Counted from the first letter of the stretch, positions 42,715-52,160 are shown. The stretch is 64,000 nt of DNA from Streptomyces collinus (GCF_031348265.1 NZ_CP133771.1:7378001-7442000); one strand, 5' to 3'. Notes: a model not told the origin generated them from the letters alone. A program made the numbers and translations.

Positions 42715-43653
42715 ATGAACGGCTCGCGCATCGCCGCCGTCGGCCACTACCAGCCCGCCAAGGTGCTCACCAACGAGGACCTGGCGGGCCTGGTGGACAC
42801 CAGTGACGAGTGGATCAGGAGCCGGGTGGGCATCCGCACGCGCCACATCGCGGGCCCCGACGAGCCGGTCGACGAACTGGCCGCCCACGCCGCCGCCAAG
42901 GCCCTGGCCGCCGCCGGCCTGAGCCCGGCTGACATCGACCTGGTGCTGGTCGCCACCTCCACCGCCATCGACCGCTCGCCCAACATGGCCGCCCGGGTCG
43001 CGAACCGCCTGGGTATCCCGCAGGCCGCGACCATGGACCTCAACGTCGTGTGCGCCGGCTTCACCCACGCCCTGGCCACCGCCGACCACGCCGTCCGTGC
43101 GGGGGGCGCGCGCCGGGTGCTGGTCATAGGGGCCGACAAGATGTCCGAGGTGGCCGACTGGAGCGACCGCACCACGTGCGTGCTCGTCGGCGACGGAGCG
43201 GGCGCCGCGGTGGTGGAGGCCGCCGACGAGCCGGGCATCGGGCCGGTGCTGTGGGGCTCGGTGCCCGAGATGGGCAACGCGGTGCGCATCGAGGGCACCC
43301 CGCCCCGCTTCGCCCAGGAGGGGCAGAGCGTCTACCGCTGGGCCACCACGCAGCTGCCCCCCATCGCACGCCGGGCCTGCGAACGGGCCGGTCTGGAGCC
43401 GGCCGACCTCGCCGGACTCGTGCTGCACCAGGCGAACCTGCGCATCATCGAACCCCTCGCGGAGAAGATCGGCGCCGTCAACGCCGTCGTCGCGCGCGAC
43501 GTCACCGAGTCCGGCAACACCTCGGCCGCGAGCATCCCGCTGGCCTTCTCGAAGCTCATCGAGCAGGGAGCCGTCGCCACGGGCGACCCGGTGCTGCTGT
43601 TCGGCTTCGGCGGGAACCTGTCGTACGCGGGGCAGGTCGTGCGCTGCCCCTGA
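42715..43653 (+). CDS. 3-Oxoacyl-ACP synthase III (KAS III/FabH-like), orphan
   Basis: 312 residues. The catalytic triad is visible: Cys in NVVCAGFTHALATADHAV, His in VLHQANLRIIE and Asn in ESGNTSAASIPLAFSKL, plus the N-terminal TSDEWIRSRVGIRTRHI. KAS III enzymes condense an acyl-CoA with malonyl-ACP. No other fatty-acid or polyketide genes are near, so it may start a special lipid or secondary metabolite, or acylate a small molecule. It lies between the transporter and the GntR gene, behind a leader hairpin. Confidence 0.92.
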   Translation: MNGSRIAAVGHYQPAKVLTNEDLAGLVDTSDEWIRSRVGIRTRHIAGPDEPVDELAAHAAAKALAAAGLSPADIDLVLVATSTAIDRSPNMAARVANRLGIPQAATMDLNVVCAGFTHALATADHAVRAGGARRVLVIGADKMSEVADWSDRTTCVLVGDGAGAAVVEAADEPGIGPVLWGSVPEMGNAVRIEGTPPRFAQEGQSVYRWATTQLPPIARRACERAGLEPADLAGLVLHQANLRIIEPLAEKIGAVNAVVARDVTESGNTSAASIPLAFSKLIEQGAVATGDPVLLFGFGGNLSYAGQVVRCP

Positions 43654-43729
43654 GGGGTCCTCGCACTGTGAGCCGCGGGGCGGTGTGACGCGGTCAACTC
43701 CCCGAAATGCTGGCTCTTGTGCGCCGTAG

Positions 43730-43738
43730 ACTGTAGAC
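43730..43738. promoter_or_regulatory. Second GntR/FCD operator core, upstream of gntR
   Basis: ACTGTAGAC, the exact inverse of the core at 40992-41000, 82 bp before the gntR start and overlapping TAGACT (43727-43732), a possible -10. Suggests autoregulation. Confidence 0.55.
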
Positions 43739-43819
43739 GAAAGACAATCGATACTGACTCTGCGGCGATACCGGCTCGCGCCGCGCTGTGCACGGCCGTG
43801 GCCGAGGAGGGGGACCGCG

Positions 43820-44497
43820 ATGCTGTCGACAGGCCTGCCCCAGGGGGCGGTACCCAAGCTGGAACGCCCGGGTCCGCTGCGCGACCGTGTCTACGAGGCA
43901 CTGCTCGAACTCATCACCACCCGTGCGCTGCAGCCCGGCCAGCATCTCGTCGAGAGTGAACTGGCCGGGCATCTCGGGGTCTCCCGGCAGCCGGTGCGCG
44001 AGGCGCTGCAGCGGCTCAACACCGAGGGGTGGGTCGATCTGCGGCCCGCTCAGGGCGCGTTCGTGCACGAGCCGACGGAGGAGGAGGCCGACCAACTCCT
44101 CACGGTCCGTACGCTCCTGGAGGCCGAGGCGGCCCGGCTCGCGGCGGCGGGCGCGGACAGCGCGGGCATCGCCGCCCTGGAAGCGCTGTGCGCGGAGGGC
44201 GAGCAGGCCGTCGAGGCCGACGACGTGGACGGGGCCGTCGCCATGAACGCCCGCTTCCACGCCAAGATCATGGAGCTGGCCGGCAACGCGGTCCTCGCCG
44301 AACTGGCGGCCCAGGTCGACCGGCGTGTGCGCTGGTACTACACGCCGGTGGCCCGGCAGCGCGGCCACCAGTCCTGGATCGAGCACCGCGAACTGATCGC
44401 CGCGGTCGCCGACCGGGACGAACAGCGCGCCACCCGGCTGATGCGCGACCACACGGAGCACACGCGCCGGTCGTACCACGCGCGTTCGCGCTCGTAA
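43820..44497 (+). CDS. GntR-family regulator, FCD subfamily
   Basis: 225 residues. The winged helix-turn-helix is DRVYEALLELITTRALQPGQHLVESELAGHLGVSRQPVREALQRLNTEGWVDLRPAQGAFV. The all-helical FCD ligand domain has the metal-binding histidines (ARFHAKIMELAGN, HRELIAAVADRD, MRDHTEHTRRSYH). FCD regulators respond to small carboxylic acids. The shared 9-mer at its own promoter and at the transporter/fdh divergent region makes it the likely regulator of the formate/oxalate module. Confidence 0.93.
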   Translation: MLSTGLPQGAVPKLERPGPLRDRVYEALLELITTRALQPGQHLVESELAGHLGVSRQPVREALQRLNTEGWVDLRPAQGAFVHEPTEEEADQLLTVRTLLEAEAARLAAAGADSAGIAALEALCAEGEQAVEADDVDGAVAMNARFHAKIMELAGNAVLAELAAQVDRRVRWYYTPVARQRGHQSWIEHRELIAAVADRDEQRATRLMRDHTEHTRRSYHARSRS

Positions 44498-44688
44498 CGT
44501 CCCCACAACCGCCCCGCGATGCGAGCACCCGTCACCGCCGCTTTGTCCTGTGAGTGGAAAAAGTAGGGGGCAATTCCTGCGCGACTTCTTCCCACCTCCG
44601 GCAGCCGCTGCTACGTTCCCTCCGAAAGCACGCCACCGAGGTGGCGGAAAACCGGCGCGCACAGGCCGATCGAGGCGGGGAGGGGCTC

Positions 44689-45879
44689 GTGAGACGGATG
44701 ACCGCACGACCCGCGAACGCCCACCAGGCCCGGCTGCTCACGCTGTTGCGCGACGGCGGCCCCAACTCCCGTGCCCAGCTGGGCGACCAGGTCGACCTCT
44801 CGCGGTCCAAGCTGGCCGTCGAGGTGGACCGGCTGCTGGAGACGGGGCTGGTCGTGGCCGACGGACTCGCCGCCTCGCGCGGTGGCCGCCGTTCCCACAA
44901 CATCCGGCTCAACCCCGAGCTGCGCTTCCTCGGCGTCGACATCGGCGCGACCTCGGTCGACGTCGCCGTCACCAACGCCGAACTGGAGACCCTCGGGCAC
45001 CTCAACCAGCCCATGGACGTGCGCGAAGGCCCCGTCGCGGTCTTCGAGCAGGTCCTCGCCATGGCCGCGAAACTGAGGGCCTCCGGGCTCGCGGAAGGAT
45101 TCGACGGCGCCGGCATCGGCGTCCCGGGCCCGGTCCGCTTCCCCGAGGGCATCCCGGTGGCACCGCCGATCATGCCCGGCTGGGACGGCTTCCCCGTGCG
45201 GGAGGCGCTCAGCCAGGAACTCGGCTGCCCGGTCATGGTCGACAACGACGTGAACCTGATGGCGATGGGGGAGCAGCACGCGGGCGTCGCCCGTACCGTC
45301 GCCGACTTCCTCTGCGTCAAGATCGGCACCGGCATCGGCTGCGGCATCGTCGTCGGCGGTGAGGTCTACCGCGGTACGACGGGCAGCGCCGGCGACATCG
45401 GGCACATCCAGGCCGTCCCCGACGGGCGCCCCTGCGCCTGCGGCAACCGGGGCTGCCTGGAGGCCCACTTCAGCGGGGCGGCCCTGGCCCGCGACGCCGT
45501 GGAAGCCGCCCAGCAGGGGCTTTCGGCCGAACTGGCCTCGCGGCTGGAGACGAACGGCGGCCTCACCGCCGTCGACGTCGCCGCCGCGGCCTCCGCCGGT
45601 GACGCCACGGCCCTCGACCTGATCCGCGAGGGCGGCAACCGTACCGGCCAGGTCATCGCCGGCCTGGTCAGCTTCTTCAACCCGGGCCTGGTGGTGATCG
45701 GCGGCGGGGTGACCGGCCTCGGACACACCCTGCTCGCCGCCATCCGCACCCAGGTCTACCGCCAGTCGCTCCCGCTCGCGACCGGCAACCTGCCCATCGT
45801 CCTGGGCGAACTGGGCCCCACCGCCGGAGTCATCGGCGGCGCCCGGCTCATCAGCGACCACCTCTTCTCACCCGCGTAA
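44689..45879 (+). CDS. ROK-family transcriptional regulator
   Basis: 396 residues from GTG 44689 behind GGGGAGGGG; the frame runs open upstream to 44554. The N-terminal winged helix (RLLTLLRDGGPNSRAQLGDQVDLSRSKLAVEVDRLLETGLV) is followed by the ROK sugar-kinase-like domain (FLGVDIGATSVDVAVTN, GVPGPV, IGTGIGCGIVVGGEVYRG, GDIGHI) and the zinc motif CACGNRGCLEAH. It heads the sugar-uptake operon, 106 bp before the ABC ATPase, and probably represses it until a sugar is bound. Confidence 0.92.
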   Translation: MRRMTARPANAHQARLLTLLRDGGPNSRAQLGDQVDLSRSKLAVEVDRLLETGLVVADGLAASRGGRRSHNIRLNPELRFLGVDIGATSVDVAVTNAELETLGHLNQPMDVREGPVAVFEQVLAMAAKLRASGLAEGFDGAGIGVPGPVRFPEGIPVAPPIMPGWDGFPVREALSQELGCPVMVDNDVNLMAMGEQHAGVARTVADFLCVKIGTGIGCGIVVGGEVYRGTTGSAGDIGHIQAVPDGRPCACGNRGCLEAHFSGAALARDAVEAAQQGLSAELASRLETNGGLTAVDVAAAASAGDATALDLIREGGNRTGQVIAGLVSFFNPGLVVIGGGVTGLGHTLLAAIRTQVYRQSLPLATGNLPIVLGELGPTAGVIGGARLISDHLFSPA

Positions 45880-45985
45880 GCACTGAGTCCAGTACGGCGT
45901 ACCAGCACCGCGCCCTGCGCAGTGCCCGCTCCGCTTCGCTCCGCCCTGCCCTGAAACCGGCCCGCACGCCCGCCAAGGGGACCTC

Positions 45986-47503
45986 ATGGCACCAGAACCA
46001 CCGCTGCTCAGCATGTCCGGCATCACCAAGTCGTTCCCCGGAGTCCGGGCCCTCGACGGCGTCGACCTCGACGTCCAGGCCGGTGAGGTGCACTGCCTGC
46101 TCGGCCAGAACGGGGCCGGCAAGTCCACCCTCATCAAGGTGCTGGCCGGCGCCCACCAGCCCGACACCGGCGGCATCCGCTGGCGCGGCGAGGAGGTGAC
46201 ACTGCGTTCGCCGATCGCCGCCATGCGCCTCGGCATCGCCACCATCTACCAGGAACTCGACCTGGTCGAGCACCTGTCGGTCGCCGAGAACGTGCACCTG
46301 GGACATGAGCCGACCACCGCCGGGTTCGTCGTGCGCGGCAAGACGGCCAGGACATCAACAGCCGCCCTGCTCAAGCGACTTGGGCACCCGGAGATCGACC
46401 CGGCGCGGCTGGTCGGGGAGCTGTCCGCGGCCCAGCAGCAGATCGTCTCCATGGCCCGGGCGCTCTCCCACGACGTACGGCTCATCGTGATGGACGAACC
46501 GTCCGCCGCCCTCGACCCGGACGAGGTCGACAACCTCTTCCGCATCGTCGGCGACCTCACCGCAGCGGGAGTCGCCGTCGTCTACATCTCGCACCGCCTG
46601 GAGGAGATCCGCCGCATCGGCGACCGGGTGACGGTGCTGAAGGACGGACGGGCCGTCGCGAACGGGCTCCCGGCGAAGTCCACCCCCACCCGCGAGGTCG
46701 TCGCCCTGATGACCGGCCGCAACGTCGAGTACGTCTTCCCCGACCGGCCCGTCTCCCCGCCGCCCGGCGAACCCGTCCTGAAGGTTCAACAGCTCTCGCG
46801 GCAAGGGGAGTTCGAGCCCTTCGACCTGGAGGTGCGGCCCGGCGAGATCGTCGGCCTCGCCGGACTCGTCGGCTCGGGCCGCTCCGAGATCCTGGAAACC
46901 GTCTACGGCGCCCGCAAACCGACGACCGGTGAGGTACTGGTCGACGGCAGGGCTCTGAAGCCGGGCAGCGTACGGGCCGCCGTCCGGGCCGGACTCGGGC
47001 TCGCCCCCGAGGAACGCAAGGCGCAGGGCCTGCTGATGCTGGAGTCGGTCACCCGCAACGTGTCGGTCTCCTCCATGTCCCGCTTCTCGCGCGCCGGCTG
47101 GATCGACCGGGGCGCCGAACTCGGCGCCGCCCGGGCCGCGACCCGCGAGCTGTCGCTGCGGCCCGACAACCCGTCCGCGCCCGTGCGCACCCTGTCCGGC
47201 GGCAACCAGCAGAAGGCGGTCCTCGCCCGCTGGCTGCTGCGCGGCTGCAAGGTGCTGCTGCTCGACGAACCCACCCGCGGCGTCGACGTAGGCGCCCGCG
47301 CCGAGCTCTACGCGGTCATCCGCCGGCTCGCCGACGAGGGCCTCGCCGTCCTGCTGGTCTCCAGCGAGGTGCCCGAGGTGCTCGGCCTCGCCGACCGTGT
47401 GCTGGTGCTGCGCGAGGGCCGTGTCGTCCACACGGCACCCGCCCGCGAACTCGACGAACACCGCGTACTCGACCTGGTCATGGAAGGAAGCCCGGCGTCA
47501 TGA
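45986..47503 (+). CDS. Sugar ABC importer ATPase (RbsA/MglA type)
   Basis: 505 residues with two ATPase halves. First: Walker A GQNGAGKSTLIK, signature LSAAQQQIVSMARALS, Walker B LIVMDEPSAALD. Second: degenerate Walker A GLVGSGRSEILE, signature LSGGNQQKAVLARWLL, Walker B LLLDEPTRGVDVGA. This fused arrangement belongs to the CUT2 family for monosaccharides such as ribose, xylose or galactose. Starts behind AAGGGGA and overlaps the permease by 4 bp. Confidence 0.95.
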   Translation: MAPEPPLLSMSGITKSFPGVRALDGVDLDVQAGEVHCLLGQNGAGKSTLIKVLAGAHQPDTGGIRWRGEEVTLRSPIAAMRLGIATIYQELDLVEHLSVAENVHLGHEPTTAGFVVRGKTARTSTAALLKRLGHPEIDPARLVGELSAAQQQIVSMARALSHDVRLIVMDEPSAALDPDEVDNLFRIVGDLTAAGVAVVYISHRLEEIRRIGDRVTVLKDGRAVANGLPAKSTPTREVVALMTGRNVEYVFPDRPVSPPPGEPVLKVQQLSRQGEFEPFDLEVRPGEIVGLAGLVGSGRSEILETVYGARKPTTGEVLVDGRALKPGSVRAAVRAGLGLAPEERKAQGLLMLESVTRNVSVSSMSRFSRAGWIDRGAELGAARAATRELSLRPDNPSAPVRTLSGGNQQKAVLARWLLRGCKVLLLDEPTRGVDVGARAELYAVIRRLADEGLAVLLVSSEVPEVLGLADRVLVLREGRVVHTAPARELDEHRVLDLVMEGSPAS

Positions 47504-48519
47504 CGCAGCCCGTCTCCCCGCCGCTGGACAGCAGCACCGACAAGGTGCCCCCGGCCCGGCCCCCCGCCTGGCGCGGCCTGCTGATCCGCGCCGACGTCCG
47601 CACGCTGTCCCTGCTCGGCGTGCTCGCCGTGCTGATCCTCATCGGCGGCGTCACCAAGCCCGACGAGTTCCTCGACACCCGCAACCTGCAACTCGTCCTC
47701 ACCCAGGCCTCGGTGATCGGCGTCGTCACCGTCGGCATGACCTTCGTCATCGTCTCCGGCGGCATCGACCTGTCGGTCGGCGCGATCGTCGCCCTCGCCT
47801 CCGTGTGGGCCACCACCGTCGCCACCCAGGAGTACGGCTTCGCCGGCATCCTCTTCACAGCGGTGATCGTCGGCGTCGGCTGCGGCCTGGTCAACGGCGT
47901 CCTCATCGCCTACGGCGCGATGGTGCCCTTCATCGCTACCCTCGCCATGCTGGCCTCGGCCCGCGGCCTCGCCCTGCAGATCACCGACGGCAAGACGCAG
48001 ATCGTCACCGTGCCCTCGGTCCTGGACCTGGGGGAGCGCGACGCCTATGTCCTCGGCATCCCGCCGCTGGTCATGGTGTTCGCCGTCGTCACGGTCATCG
48101 GCTGGCTGGTGCTCAACCGCACCACCTTCGGACGCCGCACCGTCGCCGTCGGCGGCAACCCGGAGGCCGCCCGGCTCGCCGGCATCGACGTCCGCCGCCA
48201 GCGGCTCTACCTCTACCTGCTGTCCGGGCTGTGCTGCGGCATCGCGGCCTTCCTGCTGATCGTCCTGGCCGGCTCCGGCCAGAACACCAACGGCAACCTC
48301 TACGAACTCGACGCCATCGCCGCCGCGATCATCGGCGGCACGCTGCTCACCGGCGGCCGGGGCACCATCGTCGGCTCGGTCCTCGGCGTCCTGATCTTCA
48401 CCACGATCACCAACATCTTCGCCCTGAACAACCTGCAGAGCGACGTCCAGCAGATCGCCAAGGGCGCGATCATCGTCGCCGCGGTGCTGGTCCAGCGTCG
48501 TACCGCGAGCACGACCTGA
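47500..48519 (+). CDS. Sugar ABC importer permease (RbsC type)
   Basis: 339 residues, about ten helices. The CUT2 permease signature is GMTFVIVSGGIDLSVGAIVALASVWA, followed by VNGVLIAYGAMVPFIATLAML, RTTFGRRTVAVGGNPEAARLAGIDV and AIAAAIIGGTLLTGGRGTIVGSVLGVL. One permease gene implies a homodimer with the fused ATPase. Coupled by ATGA overlap to the ATPase gene. Confidence 0.95.
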   Translation: MTQPVSPPLDSSTDKVPPARPPAWRGLLIRADVRTLSLLGVLAVLILIGGVTKPDEFLDTRNLQLVLTQASVIGVVTVGMTFVIVSGGIDLSVGAIVALASVWATTVATQEYGFAGILFTAVIVGVGCGLVNGVLIAYGAMVPFIATLAMLASARGLALQITDGKTQIVTVPSVLDLGERDAYVLGIPPLVMVFAVVTVIGWLVLNRTTFGRRTVAVGGNPEAARLAGIDVRRQRLYLYLLSGLCCGIAAFLLIVLAGSGQNTNGNLYELDAIAAAIIGGTLLTGGRGTIVGSVLGVLIFTTITNIFALNNLQSDVQQIAKGAIIVAAVLVQRRTASTT

Positions 48520-48568
48520 CAGCCGTACCGCTCCCCGCTTGGCACGACCTGAGGAAAGGTTCCCCGCC

Positions 48569-49615
48569 ATGACCGAGATCACGAGCCGCAGAGGGCTGCT
48601 CTTCGGGGCCGCCGCCGTCTCCGCCGGTGCCCTGCTCACGGGGTGCACCAGCAACGAGCCGTCCGAATCCAAGGACGAGCCGGCGGGCAACAACCAGCCG
48701 GCCGCCGACGACAAGCCCGGCAAGCAGGTCACCATCGGCTTCGCCGGACCCCAGGCCGACCACGGCTGGCTCAACGCCATCAACGACAACGCCAAGAGCC
48801 GCGCCGAGAAGTACTCCGACGTCACCCTGGAGATCACCGAGGGCTCCAACGACACCGCCCAGCAGATCGGCCAGATCGAGACCCTCATCAACAAGAAGGT
48901 CGACGTCCTGGTCGTGCTGCCCGCCGACGGCAAGGCCCTCACCCAGGTCGGCCTGAAGGCCATGCGCGCCGGCATCCCGGTCGTCAACCTCGACCGGATC
49001 TTCAACACCCCGCAGGCGTACCGCTGCTGGATCGGCGGCGACAACTACGGCATGGGCCTCAACGCCGGGCACTACATCGGCGAGAAGCTCAAGGGCAAGT
49101 CCGGCGCCCGCGTCATCGAACTGGCCGGCCTGGACAACCTGGAGCTCACCAAGCAGCGCACCCAGGGCTTCGACGACGCCCTGAAGAACTACCCCAACAT
49201 CAAGAAGGTCGCCCGCCAGGCCGCCGAGTTCACCGTCGAGTCCGGTCAGGCCAAGATGGCTCAACTGCTCCAGGCCCAGTCGAAGTTCGACGCCCTGTGG
49301 AACCACGACGACGACCAGGGCGTGGGCGCACTGCGCGCCATCGAGCAGGCCGGGCGCGACGACTTCCTGATGGTCGGCGGGGCCGGCGCGCTCTCCGCCT
49401 TCCAGGCCATCAAGCAGGACGACGGCGTGCTCAAGGCGACCGTGCTGTACCCGCCGACCATGGCCGCCTCGGCGATCGACCTCGCCCGCGCCCTCGGCCA
49501 GAGCAAGGGCATCGGGGGCCTCGCCGAGTTCGAGATCCCGTCGTCGCTCACGCTCTACTCGGCCGTCGTCGACAAGACCAACGTCGACCAGTACATGTCC
49601 ACCGGCTTCAAGTGA
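48569..49615 (+). CDS. Sugar-binding lipoprotein of the ABC importer (RbsB type)
   Basis: 348 residues from ATG 48569 behind GAGGAAAGG. The signal has a twin Arg (SRRGLLFGAAAVSAGALLTGC) and a lipobox LTGC, so it may be exported by Tat and lipid-anchored. The mature part is a periplasmic-binding-protein type I fold (VTIGFAGPQADHGWLNAINDNAK, LVVLPADGKAL, VVNLDRIF, ALWNHDDDQGVGALRAI). It captures a monosaccharide-type ligand for the importer. Confidence 0.94.
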   Translation: MTEITSRRGLLFGAAAVSAGALLTGCTSNEPSESKDEPAGNNQPAADDKPGKQVTIGFAGPQADHGWLNAINDNAKSRAEKYSDVTLEITEGSNDTAQQIGQIETLINKKVDVLVVLPADGKALTQVGLKAMRAGIPVVNLDRIFNTPQAYRCWIGGDNYGMGLNAGHYIGEKLKGKSGARVIELAGLDNLELTKQRTQGFDDALKNYPNIKKVARQAAEFTVESGQAKMAQLLQAQSKFDALWNHDDDQGVGALRAIEQAGRDDFLMVGGAGALSAFQAIKQDDGVLKATVLYPPTMAASAIDLARALGQSKGIGGLAEFEIPSSLTLYSAVVDKTNVDQYMSTGFK

Positions 49616-49670
49616 GCCGCCCCGCACCCCCCACGTGCGCCACCCCGACCAGGACGAGGAGGACACCCGT

Positions 49671-50882
49671 ATGGGACAGCCGCAGGAGCAGCCGGAGGGG
49701 ACCGAGGCGGGCAAGCCACCCCTGCGCGTGGGGATGGTGGGCTACGCCTTCATGGGGGCCGCCCACTCCCAGGGCTGGCGGACCGCGGGCCGCGTCTTCG
49801 ACCTGCCGCTGAACCCCGTGCAGGCCGTGATCTGCGGCCGGGACGACGCCGCCGTCCGCGTGGCGGCATCCCGGCACGGCTGGGCCTCCACCGAGACCGA
49901 CTGGCGGGCCCTCGTCGAGCGCGACGACGTCGACCTCGTCGACATCTGCACCCCCGGCGACAGCCACGCCGAGATCGCCCTGGCCGCCCTGGCCGCCGGC
50001 AAGCACGTGCTGTGCGAGAAGCCGCTGGCCAACACCGTCGAGGAAGCCGCCTCCATGGTGCGGGCGGCCGAGGAGGCGCACGCCCGCGGCCAGATGGCGA
50101 TGGTCGGCTTCAACTACCGCCGGGTGCCCGCGACCGCCCAGGCCCGCCGCATGGTCGCCGAGGGCCGCCTGGGCAGGCTGCGGCACGTGCGCGTGACGTA
50201 TCTCCAGGACTGGCTGGTCGACCCGCAGTTCCCGCTGACCTGGCGACTGCGCAGGGAGCAGGCGGGCTCGGGATCGCTCGGCGACCTGGGCGCGCACATC
50301 GTCGACCTCGCGCAGTACCTGGTGGGGGAGCCGCTGGCGGGCGTCTCCGCGCTGACGGAGACCTTCGTGCGGGAACGGCCCCTGCCCACCGGCGCGACGA
50401 GCGGGCTGTCCGCCGTCACGTCCGCCGGCACCGGCCAGGTCACCGTCGACGACGCCGCCCTGTTCACGGCCCGCTTCCCCTCCGGCGCCCTCGCCTCCTT
50501 CGAGGCCACCCGCTACGCCACCGGCCGCAAGAACGCCCTGCGCATCGAACTCAACGGCGAGCGCGGCTCGCTCGCCTTCGATCTGGAGCGGCTCAACGAG
50601 CTGTCCTTCCACGACGCCACCGAGCCCGGCGCCGAGGCCGGCTTCCGCCGCATCCTCGTCACCGAACCCGACCACCCCTACCTGGACGCCTGGTGGCCGC
50701 CGGGCCACGGCCTCGGCTACGAGCACACCTTCGTCCACCAGGCACGCGACCTCGTCCACGCCATCGCCGAGGGCCGCCGCCCCGAACCCTCCTTCGCCGA
50801 CGGGCTGCAGGTGCAGCGCGTGCTCGCGGCGGTGGAGGAGAGCGCCGAGAAGAACTCCGTCTACACACCGATCGCGGTCTGA
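49671..50882 (+). CDS. Gfo/Idh/MocA-family sugar oxidoreductase
   Basis: 403 residues from ATG 49671 (GAGGAGG at the right distance). Rossmann loop VGMVGYAFMGAAHSQGW, the family EKP motif CEKPLANT with its catalytic-type Lys, and the C-terminal beta-sheet domain (GDLGAHIVDLAQYLVG with the active-site Asp and His; HTFVHQARDLVHAIAEG). These enzymes oxidise or reduce ring hydroxyls of sugars with NAD(P); some form 3-keto sugars. It follows the importer and precedes a TIM-barrel isomerase. Confidence 0.94.
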   Translation: MGQPQEQPEGTEAGKPPLRVGMVGYAFMGAAHSQGWRTAGRVFDLPLNPVQAVICGRDDAAVRVAASRHGWASTETDWRALVERDDVDLVDICTPGDSHAEIALAALAAGKHVLCEKPLANTVEEAASMVRAAEEAHARGQMAMVGFNYRRVPATAQARRMVAEGRLGRLRHVRVTYLQDWLVDPQFPLTWRLRREQAGSGSLGDLGAHIVDLAQYLVGEPLAGVSALTETFVRERPLPTGATSGLSAVTSAGTGQVTVDDAALFTARFPSGALASFEATRYATGRKNALRIELNGERGSLAFDLERLNELSFHDATEPGAEAGFRRILVTEPDHPYLDAWWPPGHGLGYEHTFVHQARDLVHAIAEGRRPEPSFADGLQVQRVLAAVEESAEKNSVYTPIAV

Positions 50883-50897
50883 GGAGGCACGTTTTCG

Positions 50898-51896
50898 ATG
50901 CCGCGCACTTTCACGCTCTTCACCGGCCAGTGGGCGGACCTGCCCCTGGAGGAGGTCTGCCGCCTGGCCCGCGACTTCGGCTACGACGGTCTCGAACTCG
51001 CCTGCTGGGGGGACCACTTCGAAGTCGACAAGGCACTTTCCGACCCGGGGTACCTCGACGGTCGCCGGGCCCTGCTCGACAAGTACGGCCTGAAGTGCTG
51101 GGCGATCTCGAACCACCTGGCCGGCCAGGCCGTCTGCGACGCCATCATCGACGAACGTCACCAGGCCATCCTGCCCGACGTGGTGTGGGGCGACGGGGAC
51201 CCGGAAGGGGTCAGGCAGCGGGCCGCCGAACGCATGAAGGACACCGCCCGGGCCGCGGCCGCCTTCGGCGTGAACACCGTCATCGGGTTCACGGGCTCCG
51301 CCATCTGGCACCTGGTCGCCATGTTCCCGCCCGCCCCCGAAGCGATGATCGAGCGGGGCTACCAGGACTTCGCCGACCGCTGGAACCCGATCCTGGACGT
51401 CTTCGATGCCGAGGGCGTGCGGTTCGCGCACGAGGTCCACCCGAGCGAGATCGCCTATGACTACTGGACCACGCAGCGCGCCCTCGACGCCGTCGGCCGG
51501 CGCCCCGCCTTCGGTCTCAACTTCGACCCCAGCCATTTCGTGTGGCAGGACCTCGACCCGGTCGGTTTCCTCTGGGACTTCCGCGACCGGATCTACCACG
51601 TCGACTGCAAGGAGGCCCGTAAGCGCCTGGACGGACGCAACGGCCGGCTCGGCTCCCACCTGCCCTGGGGCGACCCTCGGCGCGGCTGGGACTTCGTCTC
51701 CGCCGGGCACGGTGACGTGCCGTGGGAGGACGTCTTCCGGATGCTGCGCTCCATCGACTACCGGGGTCCTGTCTCCGTCGAGTGGGAGGACGCCGGAATG
51801 GACCGCCTCCAGGGGGCGCCCGAGGCGCTGACCCGACTCAAGGCCTTCGACTTCGAGCCGCCCAGCGCGTCCTTCGACGCCGCGTTCAACAGCTGA
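50898..51896 (+). CDS. Sugar phosphate isomerase/epimerase (AP2 TIM barrel)
   Basis: 332 residues of the xylose-isomerase-like barrel family: WADLPLEEVCRLARDFGYDGLELACWGDHF, CWAISNHLAGQAVCD, HEVHPSEIAYDYWTT, LNFDPSHFVWQDLDPVGFLWDF and IYHVDCKEARKRL. The acidic residues and histidines on these strand ends form the divalent-metal site. Relatives act on keto-sugars, inosose or 3-keto-glycosides. It starts 15 bp after the oxidoreductase and is followed by a strong terminator. Confidence 0.92.
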   Translation: MPRTFTLFTGQWADLPLEEVCRLARDFGYDGLELACWGDHFEVDKALSDPGYLDGRRALLDKYGLKCWAISNHLAGQAVCDAIIDERHQAILPDVVWGDGDPEGVRQRAAERMKDTARAAAAFGVNTVIGFTGSAIWHLVAMFPPAPEAMIERGYQDFADRWNPILDVFDAEGVRFAHEVHPSEIAYDYWTTQRALDAVGRRPAFGLNFDPSHFVWQDLDPVGFLWDFRDRIYHVDCKEARKRLDGRNGRLGSHLPWGDPRRGWDFVSAGHGDVPWEDVFRMLRSIDYRGPVSVEWEDAGMDRLQGAPEALTRLKAFDFEPPSASFDAAFNS

Positions 51897-51910
51897 ACCA
51901 CGCTCCCGGC

Positions 51911-51962
51911 GCAGGTCGGGGGACGGGGACCGGCAACACCGCCGGTCCCCCCTCCGACCTGC
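51911..51962 (+). terminator. Two-part hairpin terminator after the isomerase
   Basis: GGGGACCGGC (51925-51934-region) pairs with GCCGGTCCCC (51941-51950) across AACACC, and outer arms GCAGGTCGG (51911-51919) and CCGACCTGC (51954-51962) also pair. It ends the importer/oxidoreductase operon. Confidence 0.85.
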
Positions 51963-52053
51963 ACAGATCCTGCTTTGTCCCGGATTGGGAGAAAGTCCGG
52001 CCGAGTCCGTCGCAAGGGGTGTTCGCCTCGGACGGACGCGGTTACCGTCCTTG

Positions 52054-52070
52054 ATGTGTTCAGGACACAT
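52054..52070. promoter_or_regulatory. Perfect inverted repeat ATGTGT-TCAGG-ACACAT
   Basis: Six-base arms with a 5-nt centre, 90 bp before the start of the multidomain secreted protein. TTGATG (52051-52056) overlaps its left arm. Candidate operator for the ROK protein or another sugar regulator. The remaining intergenic sequence (51963-52160) holds no gene. Confidence 0.5.
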
Positions 52071-52160
52071 GCACCTCCGGGGTGACGGCGCACCCCGGCG
52101 CCCGCACCGCACGTCTTCGCACCCACCCCGTACGGCCCACCCCGTTCCCGGAGGGACTTC

